Shown in pieces: positions 1-6,697 of a stretch of DNA of 11,004 bases (positions within the stretch are counted from its first letter, which is position 1; every line of letters starts with the position of its first letter). A model generated the notes under the pieces. That model searched no databases. It saw nothing but the letters and a program-made list of their open reading frames with translations, and had not been told where the DNA came from. Both the position numbers and the translations under genes were made by a program. Source of the DNA: Cyclostephanos tholiformis (Eukaryota; Bacillariophyta; Thalassiosirophyceae; Thalassiosirales; Thalassiosiraceae); the NCBI GenBank assembly GCA_036939975.1, contig JALLPB010001147.1, positions 1 to 11,004 on the forward strand. Direction: 5' to 3'.

Positions 1-80
1 TCTTCGTATCTACGCGTCTTCTAGCTTTTGGCTTAGGACACTTTGAATTCAAAACTCTCTTTCTCCGGGGGAACAGTATT
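1..80 (-). pseudogene. Rearranged partial second copy of the gag-like ORF
   Basis: Bases 1-41 match bases 212-252 with only a few substitutions. On the minus strand both give the peptide CPKPKARR, followed by RVDTK here and QVDMK in the longer ORF. Just upstream on the minus strand (about 45-80) the reading PEKESFEFKV resembles PQKKEFEMKV near the N-terminus of the longer ORF, but in another frame. This suggests a second gag-like copy that has lost about 60 codons of its middle, so that the N-terminal motif runs straight into the C-terminal motif. The 41-base repeat is seen directly; the internal-deletion reading is inference. The window edge cuts the copy. Confidence 0.4.
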
Positions 81-167
81 CAAGCTACAGTAGGGGAGCG
101 GCCATATCAAGAAGAGCCAGTCACGAGAGCCTTCCAAGGACCACCTACCCACGAGAGAATATCAATT

Positions 168-533
168 TCATAATTTTTCAAAATTATCCAACACACACAT
201 GTATTCTCCTTTCTTCATATCTACTTGTCTTCTAGCTTTTGGCTTAGGACACAACATGTCTGGCTCGGGGTACCTTGGGAGCTGAATGTCGGGAAGCTCC
301 AACTTCTGCATCGCCTCTTCAATGACAGCTCCTTGTTCATACTTCTCTTGCAAGTAGAGTATGATTTTGTCCAAAGAACTCTGATACTTGGCTGCGTACT
401 TTGCATGCCCAATGTTGAATGTGTGGACTTTGAGGCCCGTCACCTTCATCTCAAACTCTTTCTTCTGGGGGCGGAACGGCCTTCGGGGCTTTTCCCCCTC
501 TACCTTTGGCTTCTCTTCTTGTCCTTCTGACAT
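168..533 (-). CDS. Gag-like protein of a retroelement, probably truncated
   Basis: This is the best open reading frame at the left end: 121 residues, ATG at 531-533, TGA at 168-170. Residues 1-25 are Lys/Glu/Arg/Pro-rich (MSEGQEEKPKVEGEKPRRP). They are followed by a predicted helical core, with GLKVHTFNIGHAKYAAKYQ at about 33-51 and EKYEQGAVIEEAMQKLELP at about 63-81. A basic patch, KPKARRQVDMKK, lies at about 97-108, and the ORF ends DNFEKL. The pattern of a helical core beginning with a Phe-Asn-Ile-Gly type motif and an EKY..GA.I..A...L segment resembles, from memory, the N-terminal gag-like region of retrotransposon ORFs common in diatom genomes. After the TGA the same frame continues as N, a second TGA, then YSLVGRW, so the stop probably truncates a longer protein. 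No protease, integrase or reverse transcriptase is visible. It could instead be an unrelated lineage-specific protein. Confidence 0.5.
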   Translation of the reverse strand: MSEGQEEKPKVEGEKPRRPFRPQKKEFEMKVTGLKVHTFNIGHAKYAAKYQSSLDKIILYLQEKYEQGAVIEEAMQKLELPDIQLPRYPEPDMLCPKPKARRQVDMKKGEYMCVLDNFEKL

Positions 534-570
534 GACGATCGTCCTCCGTTCGTTGTGTCTGGCAACTAGG

Positions 571-686
571 CACTTTTAATAATTAATGTTGATGCAACTG
601 CTAGAGCCGTGTCTTTCCTCAGGATGTGGGAATTAATCGAAGTGCTTGTATGGAACTTAGCAAACAAAGATTAATTATTAAAAGTG
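571..686. mobile_element. MITE-like element with perfect 17-bp terminal inverted repeats
   Basis: The left arm, 571-587 (CACTTTTAATAATTAAT), is perfectly complementary to the right arm, 670-686, with an 82-base spacer. The bases beyond the arms do not pair, so the ends are sharp. A perfect 17-bp arm pair at this distance is unlikely by chance, although the sequence is AT-rich. The interior has no ORF. I see no clear target-site duplication: the adjoining bases are AGG on the left and AGA on the right. The ends start with CACT, as in CACTA-type transposons, but without a duplication this is only a resemblance. An alternative is a transcribed hairpin. Confidence 0.5.
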
Positions 687-971
687 AGAGGAGCGAATGA
701 TCACCCTCTCCCAAGCTACATCTAGTGAGTGCCCGAGGAGGCGGAGTGCGCAATATACTTCTGGGCTCCATTTGTTTCCGTTGATTATGCGGAGTGGCGC
801 ATGCGTGGCCACCTCAGTGGGAATCGCCACATCATTGGTCGCCAGCTGTCCGGTACTTCCACCAACACCTAGATGAAGACAATAAGTGACATCATCCAAT
901 GCCCCCCCCCCCTTGAGTTGATGATGCCACCCTAGATGATGACGAGTGACTTGTCCGACCAAGGACAACAT
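678..971 (-). other. Open frame of doubtful coding value; otherwise featureless stretch
   Basis: The stretch 690-1050 holds no recognisable gene. A 97-codon open frame on the minus strand ends inside the right arm of the preceding inverted-repeat element. It has no motif I recognise and runs through an 11-base C tract at 902-912. Short degenerate GATGATGACGAGTGAC-type repeats lie at 870-950. I give it as a placeholder and think it is more likely chance than a gene. Confidence 0.15.
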
Positions 972-1052
972 ATTGTCATGGCGACCACTCCTGCTCGATG
1001 AGCATCCGTTATTTTTTGTTTTTGTTTGGATGGCTGCTCTTCAACTGTCGAG

Positions 1053-1158
1053 GTGTGGCAGATCTGCAACAGTTTGAGTCACTGAGGACTAGGGACAGTG
1101 TGGCAGATCATACATATTGAGTTACTACTGACTCAGGACAGTGTGGCAGATCTGCAAC
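1053..1158. repeat. Tandem repeat, unit about 44 bp, 2.4 copies
   Basis: The block GTGTGGCAGATCTGCAAC occurs at 1053-1070 and again at 1141-1158, with a shorter version (GTGTGGCAGATC) at 1098-1109. Between them, 1071-1097 and 1110-1140 align with each other (TTGAGT.ACT, then ACT.AGG.ACA). The units are therefore 1053-1097 (45 bp), 1098-1140 (43 bp) and a partial third. The third unit stops before an A-tract at 1164-1171. Confidence 0.75.
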
Positions 1159-1207
1159 ATGGCAAAAAAAATGATTCCCACTGTAGCATATGTCCTGGCA
1201 GGCAGAC

Positions 1208-1257
1208 CCCTGTATGCCTACGTAGGAATTTGGAAGGATATTTTAGGCATACCAGGC
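1208..1257. repeat. Inverted repeat with stem about 8-12 bp
   Basis: GTATGCCT at 1212-1219 pairs perfectly with AGGCATAC at 1245-1252. With one bulged base the stem extends outwards through CCT/AGG. The loop is 25 bases. Bases 1159-1342 hold nothing else I can support. Confidence 0.4.
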
Positions 1258-1342
1258 TCTAACATCACGCAAAGCCCATGTAACTAGAAGGTGCCCAGCT
1301 CTCAAAATATTCTCATACTTATTTACTCATTATTTATCTTTG

Positions 1343-2690
1343 CTAACAGCCATCCAAATCCAACACAACAACCGTACCTTCACTACTCATCAACAGACTT
1401 ACAATATCATTGAGAGACTTGATGCAATATACATGAGTTGGCTCCAATTGGCCTTCCTTAGTCAGTTATACTTCTTTCAAAAATGCTCCTTTATTCTCCA
1501 TTAACTGTGCTAAGAAATGTATGCCTGCCATCTATTTCAGGTCATTGGGTTTGTAAGCAAACTTGTCATCCTCTATTGCCATGTACCAATTGTTGTAGGT
1601 TTTGGTGAAGAAGGAAAGAACTCGATAGTGCTCAACTGTAGTTTTGGCATTGTTTTTTGGCACATGTACGCACTGTAACTGAATGAGGCTGTTCCGAGTA
1701 ACAAACTTTTGTTCAGGCTCACCACTAGGACTTGCTGTTTCAACATTCCCCTCCACTGCTGCATCACCCCCCCCCCCCATTTGCCTTGTTGAACCACTGT
1801 TGATTGCATGACATTTATTTGCTTTGACTGTGAATAGGTCCAGATGACAATTATCCTAACTCAAGAAATTGAATGAATTTAGAGACAAACCACTAACCAC
1901 ATCCACATTGTTGCAATTCTTTACTCCATAAATTGCTCAATGCAATTTGATGAATTGATTCCATTTTCGTGAGTTGCACAGTCACTCTTATTTGGGCTTA
2001 CCGCACATTCATGCTTTATGTCATCCCAGATGCTGTCATTATCATTGTTGTTCACGTGATCTGTGCAAACGCACTGTTACATTCATTTGATAAACTATAC
2101 ATGCATGGCAATCATTTCTGGTGACAGCGCAGTGGAGGTATCCATGGCATCGTTAGTATCTTCATCCTCACCATTATTATTTACTTCATCATTGTTGTTA
2201 TCCGATTCATCATGTGTGTTTTTAGTACCATCAATGGTGGATGTGCTTCCTATCATCAATGATGCTCCATGTCCTATATCAACCAGTTTTGGAGGCTTGA
2301 AGAAGTGTGAAAGTTGGTCCTTCAAATCTGATGGCATGGCACAGCTGGTAACAAATGGTGATAATTCATTTCCCTGCTCAAGACCTAATAAGTTAAGGAA
2401 GCATGTAGCTATAGCATTTAAATATTCAATCACAACCTGAACTTTGTCCCACAATGAACTAACTAGCTGTAGATTTGTCCAGAGAAACATGCACCCCACC
2501 ATGACTCTGTGTATCATTTGGACTATTATCCCTCACATATGCAGCATACTCTTCAAAGTTGACTGATAACCTGTCAGTCCATCCTTAGACCAACATGTCT
2601 TCAACTGGCCACTAATGATAGCAACAGTATTGATATTTGTCTTCTGCACTTTATGGATGAGTTGATCCAGGAGCCAGGAGGAGCATTGCT
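1343..2690 (-). pseudogene. Decayed gene for an Asn/Asp-rich protein, unknown family
   Basis: Coding-like sequence can be followed on the minus strand across three frames. From about 2690 to 2556 it reads LLDQLIHKVQKTNINTVAII and on to CWSKDGLT. It then shifts frame to DRLSVNFEEYAAYVRDNS and on to a TAG at 2459-2461. It shifts again to SLWDKVQVVIEYLNAIATCF, followed by a strongly acidic stretch with DESDNNNDEVNNNGEDEDTN, ending at a TAG at 2095-2097. After a short island of stops the same frame resumes as DHVNNNDNDSIWDDIKHECA, ending at 1921-1923. A final shift gives 1932-1343, with NSLIQLQCVHVPKNNAKTTV and TKTYNNWYMAIEDDKFAYK, interrupted by TAG (1856), TAG (1532) and TAA (1466), and ending at TAG (1343). 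The segments share composition and run in order, which argues for one gene of roughly 400 or more codons. I do not recognise the family. Introns rather than frameshifts could explain some breaks. Confidence 0.5.
2074..2100 (-). other. 27-base in-frame stop-rich island, possible tiny intron
   Basis: On the minus strand the acidic ORF reaches GTA TAG. Within the next eight codons TGA and TAA also occur in the same frame, after which coding-like sequence resumes in that frame (CVCTDHVNNNDND). The island begins GTATAG and ends AACAG, so it obeys GT-AG, and its length of 27 is a multiple of three. Introns this short are known only in a few lineages, such as ciliates and nucleomorphs. Small-scale decay is the more cautious explanation. 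Confidence 0.25.
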
Positions 2691-3127
2691 GTCATAACCT
2701 CCTCCTCCTCCCCCATTTCTGGAGGAGGGCACGGCACTAAGATATTCCCCCCCTCCCCCATTTCTGGAGGAGGGCATGGTGCTATCATACACTCCTCCTT
2801 TTACGAGGAGGATGTGGCCCTGTCAAAAGCTCCTCCCCCATTTCTGGAGGAGGAAGTGGCACTATGATATTGTCCTCCCTCATGATTTCTGGAGGAGGGC
2901 ATGGCACGGCGCTATCATACTTCATACTCTCCTCCCCCTTTTCAGGAGGACAAGGGCATGGGCCTGTCATAACCTCCTCCCCCATTTCTGGAGGAGGGTA
3001 CGGCACTATGATATTCTCCCCTCTGGAGGAGGGTGTGGTGTGCAGTGCTATAATACTCTCCTCCTTTTCAGGAGAATAAAGGCATGACCATGTCATAACC
3101 TCCTCCCCCATATCTGGAGGAGGGCAC
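2691..3127. repeat. Hairpin minisatellite with a three-monomer higher-order repeat
   Basis: Monomers of about 40-50 bp each contain a pyrimidine-rich left arm (CTCCTCCCCC), a short loop (ATTTCT or TTTTCA) and a purine-rich right arm (GGAGGAGG), so nearly every monomer can fold into a hairpin. Three types alternate. A is CCTCCTCCCCCATTTCTGG with a GGCACTATGATATT tail. B is a shorter or variable hairpin with a GCTATCATAC tail. C is CTCCTCCCCTTTTCAGGAGG with a GGGCATGGGCCTGTCATAA tail. The A-B-C order repeats at 2691-2830, 2831-2972 and 2973-3100. A partial A at 3101-3127 closes the array. The array abuts the first readable codons of the neighbouring decayed gene. Open frames crossing it on both strands are by-products of the repeats. 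Confidence 0.85.
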
Positions 3128-3429
3128 AACATCAATGCAACAGCCAAAAGGTGGAGCCAGGAACATACCTTTTCACTATTCAGATGAGTGGAAATGAGTT
3201 GAAGGGGGTCAAGGAAGGAGGGTTTGTTTGGTGTTGCAGATGACTGAGAAAGGGGTTTTATTTTGTTATTGGTTCCCAAGTATAATCCATCACATTTTTT
3301 GGTGCCAAGAAAAATTTTGGACCCCTTTGCCCGGCCGGGGGGGGGGGAATCCAAAATCATCTGGCACTCCGGAAGAAAGAGGTTGTGCTGTGTAAAAGGA
3401 GTCCCATGTCTCATTTCTTCTTTATGAGA
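3128..3429. other. No gene seen; G11 tract and GTCTCAT hairpin
   Basis: I see no supportable gene here. An 11-base G tract lies at 3337-3347 next to GCCCGGCCGGGG. At 3407-3431 TGTCTCAT pairs with ATGAGACA over a 9-base loop. This hairpin abuts the left end of the large inverted-repeat element. A related motif, TCTCATTTCGTCTTTATGAGA, lies inside that element's right arm at about 5070-5092, so the hairpin may belong to the same family. Confidence 0.5.
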
Positions 3430-3628
3430 CACAGTTGTTGTGAAGAAACATATTTTGATATGAAAAATTCAATCTCCTTTCCCGTTTCTTTTTTTGAGAA
3501 ACTAAAAAATATTTATTTAATGAATCTGTTGAAAGGTGTCATGAGGAAACTCTTCGGGTAAACTTGCTGTCTCACTTCTTGTTCGCGGTGTATTTTCAAG
3601 AATTTGGACAGTCTTAGACCTAAGGTTT
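3430..3628 (+). repeat. Left terminal inverted repeat of the 1.7-kb element
   Basis: This arm of 199 bp pairs with 4943-5142. Conserved blocks are the outer 20 bases, the AATCTGTTGAAAGGTGTC block and the CTCTTCGGGTAAACTT block. The segment around 3477-3505 (TTTCTTTTTTTGAGAAAC) is a degraded form of the small hairpin kept at about 5070-5092 in the other arm. Confidence 0.7.
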
Positions 3629-3750
3629 GCAATATCTATGTGCTCTGCAATCTTGTGACATCGCTGCAACCTCTGCAACATTGCTGTGATTGCTGTGATC
3701 TCTATGATCTCTACAATCTCTGCAATCTCTGCGATCTTTGCAATATGAGG
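3629..3750 (+). repeat. 9-bp minisatellite (CTCTGCAAT)n, left inner copy
   Basis: Imperfect copies of CTCTGCAAT, with variants CTCTGCGAT, CTCTACAAT, CTCTATGAT and CTTTGCAAT, run through this stretch and are cleanest at 3705-3745. On the minus strand the repeat encodes Ile-Ala-Glu triplets, giving a 78-codon frame (3517-3753) that is best read as a by-product of the repeat. A matching short array lies at the other inner boundary in the same orientation. Confidence 0.6.
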
Positions 3751-3849
3751 CATTTTGTACCGGGCTCTACGGAGGAATAATGGCTCAGAAGGCTGGTAGT
3801 TTTTTGTATTTTTGGACCGGAATCAACCAGCACCATGATGGCCCTTTGT

Positions 3850-4740
3850 TTGACCCCTTGCCATGGTCGGATGGTCATCCCCCTGCACCGGTAGCCACAC
3901 CACACCATAGGCATGCGATGGGTGGTGTGTCTTTGTTTGAATCCTTGGGCAAGGCAAGCACCATCATGCTTTGGGTGGGGGGGCAATGAAAAAAAAACAA
4001 GCCATTGGCCAATCCCACCTCTGATCGACCCCTCCTCATTGTATGGCGGCCTCCTGCTGTACCCGAATCGGCTGACAAGGGGGTAATTGGGGGTATTTTT
4101 AGGGGTGGGTGTAGGACCGCCAGGATGTCAAGCCTGCATTCGACCCCTCAAGGCAATCGGACAACCATCCCCTTGGCACTGGCGGACGCGCCACACCATG
4201 GGCAATTGATGGGTGATGCAGCTTTGTTTAAATCCGCCGGCAAGGCGAGAATCAGAGGTGGTTGTGTGGGGGTTGTGTGGAAGGGGATTTTTGAGTGGTA
4301 GGGTAGGTGCTTGGAATACCATCCGAAACCAAATTTGTTCTACTGCTTTAGTTTGCCTGGATGACAGCCCTCTGACATCAACAGATGATCAACACTTTTT
4401 GCCAGCTACGGGGGACGCTGTTTTTTCTAATATGCTAGGCGAGTCGAGAATTGGAGGGGGTTGTGATGGGCTTGTGTGGGGGGGGCAGGTTTTACCATAG
4501 GTTGGGTGGTAGGACCACCATGCTGTGAACCATTAGGTCAACCCCCCACCTTTGTTAGACAACCAACCCCTGGGCATTGGCAGCCGCCTTGCACTATTGA
4601 CTAAAGTAGGGTGTCACGGTTTTGTTCAAATCACTCGATGATATGAGCAATAGAACGATTTAGGTGGGGCGGGAGGTTTTTATTAATAGAAAAAAATAAA
4701 ATTCGACCATCCCGGACACCGCCGGAGGAGGTATTAAATA
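3850..4740 (+). repeat. Four diverged tandem repeats of ~200-290 bp inside the element
   Basis: Blocks starting near 3850, 4140, 4360 and 4530 share an ordered set of motifs: GACCCC or GTCAACCCC; then ACAACCAnCCCCTnGGCAnTGGC; then a GGGTGnTGCnGCTTTGTTnAAATCC block; then GGCAAGGCGAGAATnnGAGG; then TGGTTGTGTGGGG. The second and third blocks align through GGCGAGnnnAGAATn and the G-rich tail. GTAGGACCnCCAnG precedes the second and fourth. On the minus strand two blocks encode a shared peptide ending LPMVW or MPMVW, but no open frame spans several units. I think this is old repeat-filled element DNA, not a gene. Confidence 0.55.
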
Positions 4741-4945
4741 ATGCAATGCCAATCATGCTCACCCGCCGATTGTTGATCTTCTCCCCCCTGCTGCCCCTGC
4801 TGTTGCCAATGCACCTTGCCATCACCCATCGCTGCAGCCGTCACCTCTGCTGATTGTTACGTCCCCCCCATTGCCTTCGTCCATCTCCTTGTCATCCATC
4901 GCTTTGACAAACGCTGCGATCTCTGCAATCTCTGCAATCTCAAAA
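4741..4945 (-). pseudogene. Short acidic coding-like remnant ending in 9-bp repeats
   Basis: On the minus strand 4942-4830 reads FEIAEIAEIAAFVKAMDDKE, then MDEGNGGDVTISRGDGCSD, to a TGA. The same frame continues with two more stops. The start is built from the CTCTGCAAT repeat (4912-4940), so the Ile-Ala-Glu run is repeat-driven. The rest is acidic like other remnants in the window. The function is unknown and the call is weak. Confidence 0.25.
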
Positions 4946-5142
4946 CCTTAAGTGTATGACTGTACGAATTCTTGAAAAAACTCCGGAAATGAGAAGTGAT
5001 ACATAAAGTTTACCCGAAGAGTTTCTTCGAGACACCTTTCAACAGATTTATAAAATAATTTATTCTTGGTTTCTCATAAAGACGAAATGAGAAGGGGGAT
5101 TGATTTTTTCACATCAAAACGTGTTTCTTCACAACAACTGTG
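4943..5142 (-). repeat. Right terminal inverted repeat of the 1.7-kb element
   Basis: Reverse complement of the left arm, with about 80 percent identity by eye. It keeps an internal hairpin, TTCTCAT..ATGAGAA, at about 5068-5093, which is degraded in the left arm. Its outer end is at CTGTG (5138-5142). Confidence 0.7.
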
Positions 5143-5207
5143 AACAGATTTATTATATTTTTAGGAAAAAATCCTCAAATACCATCACCATACTGAACGC
5201 GAGTTGA

Positions 5208-5340
5208 TTGACAACCCAAATAATTATTGCATTTTTATGCCTCACTCAGCGATAGTTTTTTTTCTTCATAGGAATTACTACAAAATCGCTAAAGTGAGGT
5301 ATTTTCGGGGAAGAAATGCAATTATTATTCGTGTTGTCAA
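5208..5340. mobile_element. 133-bp AT-rich foldback/MITE-like element
   Basis: The left arm starts TTGACAAC at 5208, followed by AAATAATTATTGCAT, TGCCTCACT and AGCGATAGTTTT. The right arm, read in reverse complement from 5340, gives TTGACAAC, then GAATAATAATTGCAT, ACCTCACTT and AGCGATTTT. The arms are about 50 bp with a few mismatches and a loop of about 25 bases. No ORF and no obvious target-site duplication are seen. Two TTAGGG units (5345-5356) adjoin the right end. Confidence 0.6.
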
Positions 5341-5468
5341 TGGATTAGGGTTAGGGTATAGTGACGGTATATAAAAATATCTGCCTATATATCATTATGG
5401 TTTAATAGGCATTAAAATAATATGCACCATGTTTGATCAAATATGAACTAAGAATTCATAATAACACT
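5341..5468. other. AT-rich non-coding stretch
   Basis: Bases 5143-5207 and 5341-5468 show no gene. There are two TTAGGG units at 5345-5356, a TATATAAAAA tract near 5369, and a small perfect inverted repeat, TGCCTAT (5382-5388) with ATAGGCA (5405-5411). TATA-like sequence is present but has no intact gene downstream. Confidence 0.5.
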
Positions 5469-5880
5469 CTAATCCTTGTATTCTAGGCTAAAGATAAAAA
5501 GTGACTCACCCTGCTTGATGGCAAGCTGGGTGAGTCCCACCATATCATCATCCCCGCCATTGGCACCACCTTAGGCAGAACTAGTGTGACTACCCTGTTG
5601 ATTGTCGATGCTCCTCCCACCTCAACTCCTGCCCCATCCCCATCTCCCCCCTCCACCCCCTCCAGTATGATGATCACATTCCTCGATCTTGTCATCGATC
5701 TCATCCTCGTTCTTGTTAAGTGCACCGGACGAGGCAGCCTCCCCAATTGTAGTATCATCTCATTGCCGCACCTGCGCCCCCCCTTTGCTGCGTGGGAGTG
5801 CATGACCTCAACGGTGCCATAGGACAATCCCCCCCACCACCATATTCATCGTTGTTGTCATAATCATCATCCTCATCATC
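5469..5880 (-). pseudogene. Weak acidic coding remnant, minus strand
   Basis: On the minus strand 5753-5469 reads TTIGEAASSGALNKNEDE, then IDDKIEECDHHT, a Gly-rich stretch, a TGA and a TAA. It ends GLTQLAIKQGESLFIFSLEY before TAG at 5469-5471. Upstream, in another frame, 5880-5776 reads DDDYDNNDEYGGGGDCPMA. The alternation of acidic and ordinary protein-like sequence with stops matches the other relics in this window. The plus strand also has an open frame (5586-5822), rich in Pro, Ser and hydrophobic residues, so strand assignment is uncertain. No family is recognised. Confidence 0.3.
5503..5536. repeat. 15-bp stem hairpin with 4-base loop
   Basis: GACTCACCCTGCTTG (5503-5517) pairs with CAAGCTGGGTGAGTC (5522-5536) with one mismatch, around the loop ATGG. 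It is strong, GC-containing and compact. It lies inside the weak minus-strand coding remnant, where it would encode GLTQLAIKQGES. It has no poly-T tail that would suggest a terminator. Confidence 0.7.
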
Positions 5881-5934
5881 CCACTTGCCACCGCTGACAG
5901 CCGAGCAATGAATGACTGAACTCAAGGCACCAGT

Positions 5935-6319
5935 AACTCAAATGTAAATCCCCCTCATCAGATATTTTGACGAGTGAAATGCCAATCTCAATACGATGAC
6001 ATTATGATCCTGCAACCAGTACAGCAGAAGCGTCCTTGTCATTTTGGTCCTCATTATCGTGGGTGATGATATTGTGGGGCTTTCTCTGCCATGTTGCATC
6101 ATGTGGATCAGCCAAGTGTTGCACGTCAAAGGCAATCCAATGGCCGGACAAACAACAACAGATGATGAGACATCACTACCAACACAACCGGCCATCGATG
6201 ATGATGATGACAACAGCGATGATGATGATGACAATGATGATGATGCCAACGACGATGCCAATGATTATGACAATGACAAAAATGAAGATGATCCTCCTCC
6301 ATGCAAGGATTTTGAGTGA
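5935..6319 (+). pseudogene. Weak acidic coding remnant, plus strand
   Basis: Two plus-strand frames look protein-like. One reads RVKCQSQYDDIMILQPVQQK up to two adjacent TGAs near 6060, then GAFSAMLHHVDQPSVARQR up to a TGA near 6157. The other, open from 6044 to 6319, enters a long Asp run (QPAIDDDDDNSDDDDDNDDD) and ends DPPPCKDFE. The join suggests one decayed gene with an acidic tail. The Asp run is a GAT/GAC microsatellite (6196-6290) and may have expanded after decay. Function unknown. Confidence 0.3.
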
Positions 6320-6697
6320 TGACCCATCCGGTCCACCTGTCTGATGGTCACCCTATCCAGTCTATCCAGAGATGTTACATGTGGGGTTGTTATTGACCGT
6401 TTTCCATGACCCTAATGCTTGTTCAGAAGTACTCGCAGAAGAGCTGTGCCTCCATCGATGACCAGCACCCATTGTGACAAGATGGGCGATTCATCAGGCC
6501 CTGGGCAACCCCACAGAAGTTGGGGATTGCCTCGTTGGGGCCAAGGGGGAGGTGGTCTCATCCTTGACAGCCCTGGTGGGGTTGGGGTTGGTGGTATTGG
6601 CATCGGTTGCCATGGAAGAATGAGGACAAGGGTGGATAAGGGGGGGTTGAGATATATTTTTGGGAAAAACTGGATAATGTACTGGAATGGGGGCATT
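6320..6697. other. No gene seen; small hairpin and G-rich tract
   Basis: Open frames exist on both strands but none shows protein-like composition. A small hairpin lies at about 6507-6532 (GCAACCCCA with TGGGGATTGC). A G-rich run at 6575-6600 (GGTGGGGTTGGGGTTGGTGG) could form a two-layer quadruplex. Confidence 0.4.

Larger units (their letters stand above)
3430..5142. mobile_element. 1.7-kb element bounded by ~200-bp terminal inverted repeats
   Basis: Reading 3430-3628 forward and 4943-5142 in reverse complement gives two sequences that align end to end. Both start CACAGTTGTTGTGAAGAAACA, share AATCTGTTGAAAGGTGTC and AAACTCTTCGGGTAAACTT, and end TAAGGTTT. By eye the identity is about 80 percent with small gaps. 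The outer ends are sharp because the next bases do not pair. No transposase ORF is visible inside. No clear target-site duplication flanks it: TTTATGAGA lies on the left and AACAGATTT on the right. The likeliest reading is an old non-autonomous DNA transposon or foldback element. A local inverted duplication is the alternative. Confidence 0.7.

Noticed and set aside
2785..3432. 215-codon open frame on the minus strand, and shorter plus-strand frames across 2776-3087
   Set aside because: Most of their length is the hairpin minisatellite. The repetitive PPPEMGEE-type peptide follows from the repeat unit, and frames are open on both strands at once.
3925..3960. tRNA-like TTTGAATCC resembling a T-loop
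   Set aside because: The word belongs to a repeated block present four times. No acceptor, D or anticodon stems can be built around it.
3629..4945. Possible CRISPR-like array from the regularly spaced 9-bp repeats and larger blocks
   Set aside because: Units are contiguous or diverged, there are no unique spacers of constant length, there are no cas genes and the context is eukaryotic.
5345..5356. Telomeric repeat TTAGGG
   Set aside because: There are only two units, with no further degenerate copies. Chance or a short template insertion cannot be separated.
6575..6600. G-quadruplex regulatory element
   Set aside because: Only two-layer G runs are consistent, and no gene start lies nearby. 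Recorded as a G-rich tract only.
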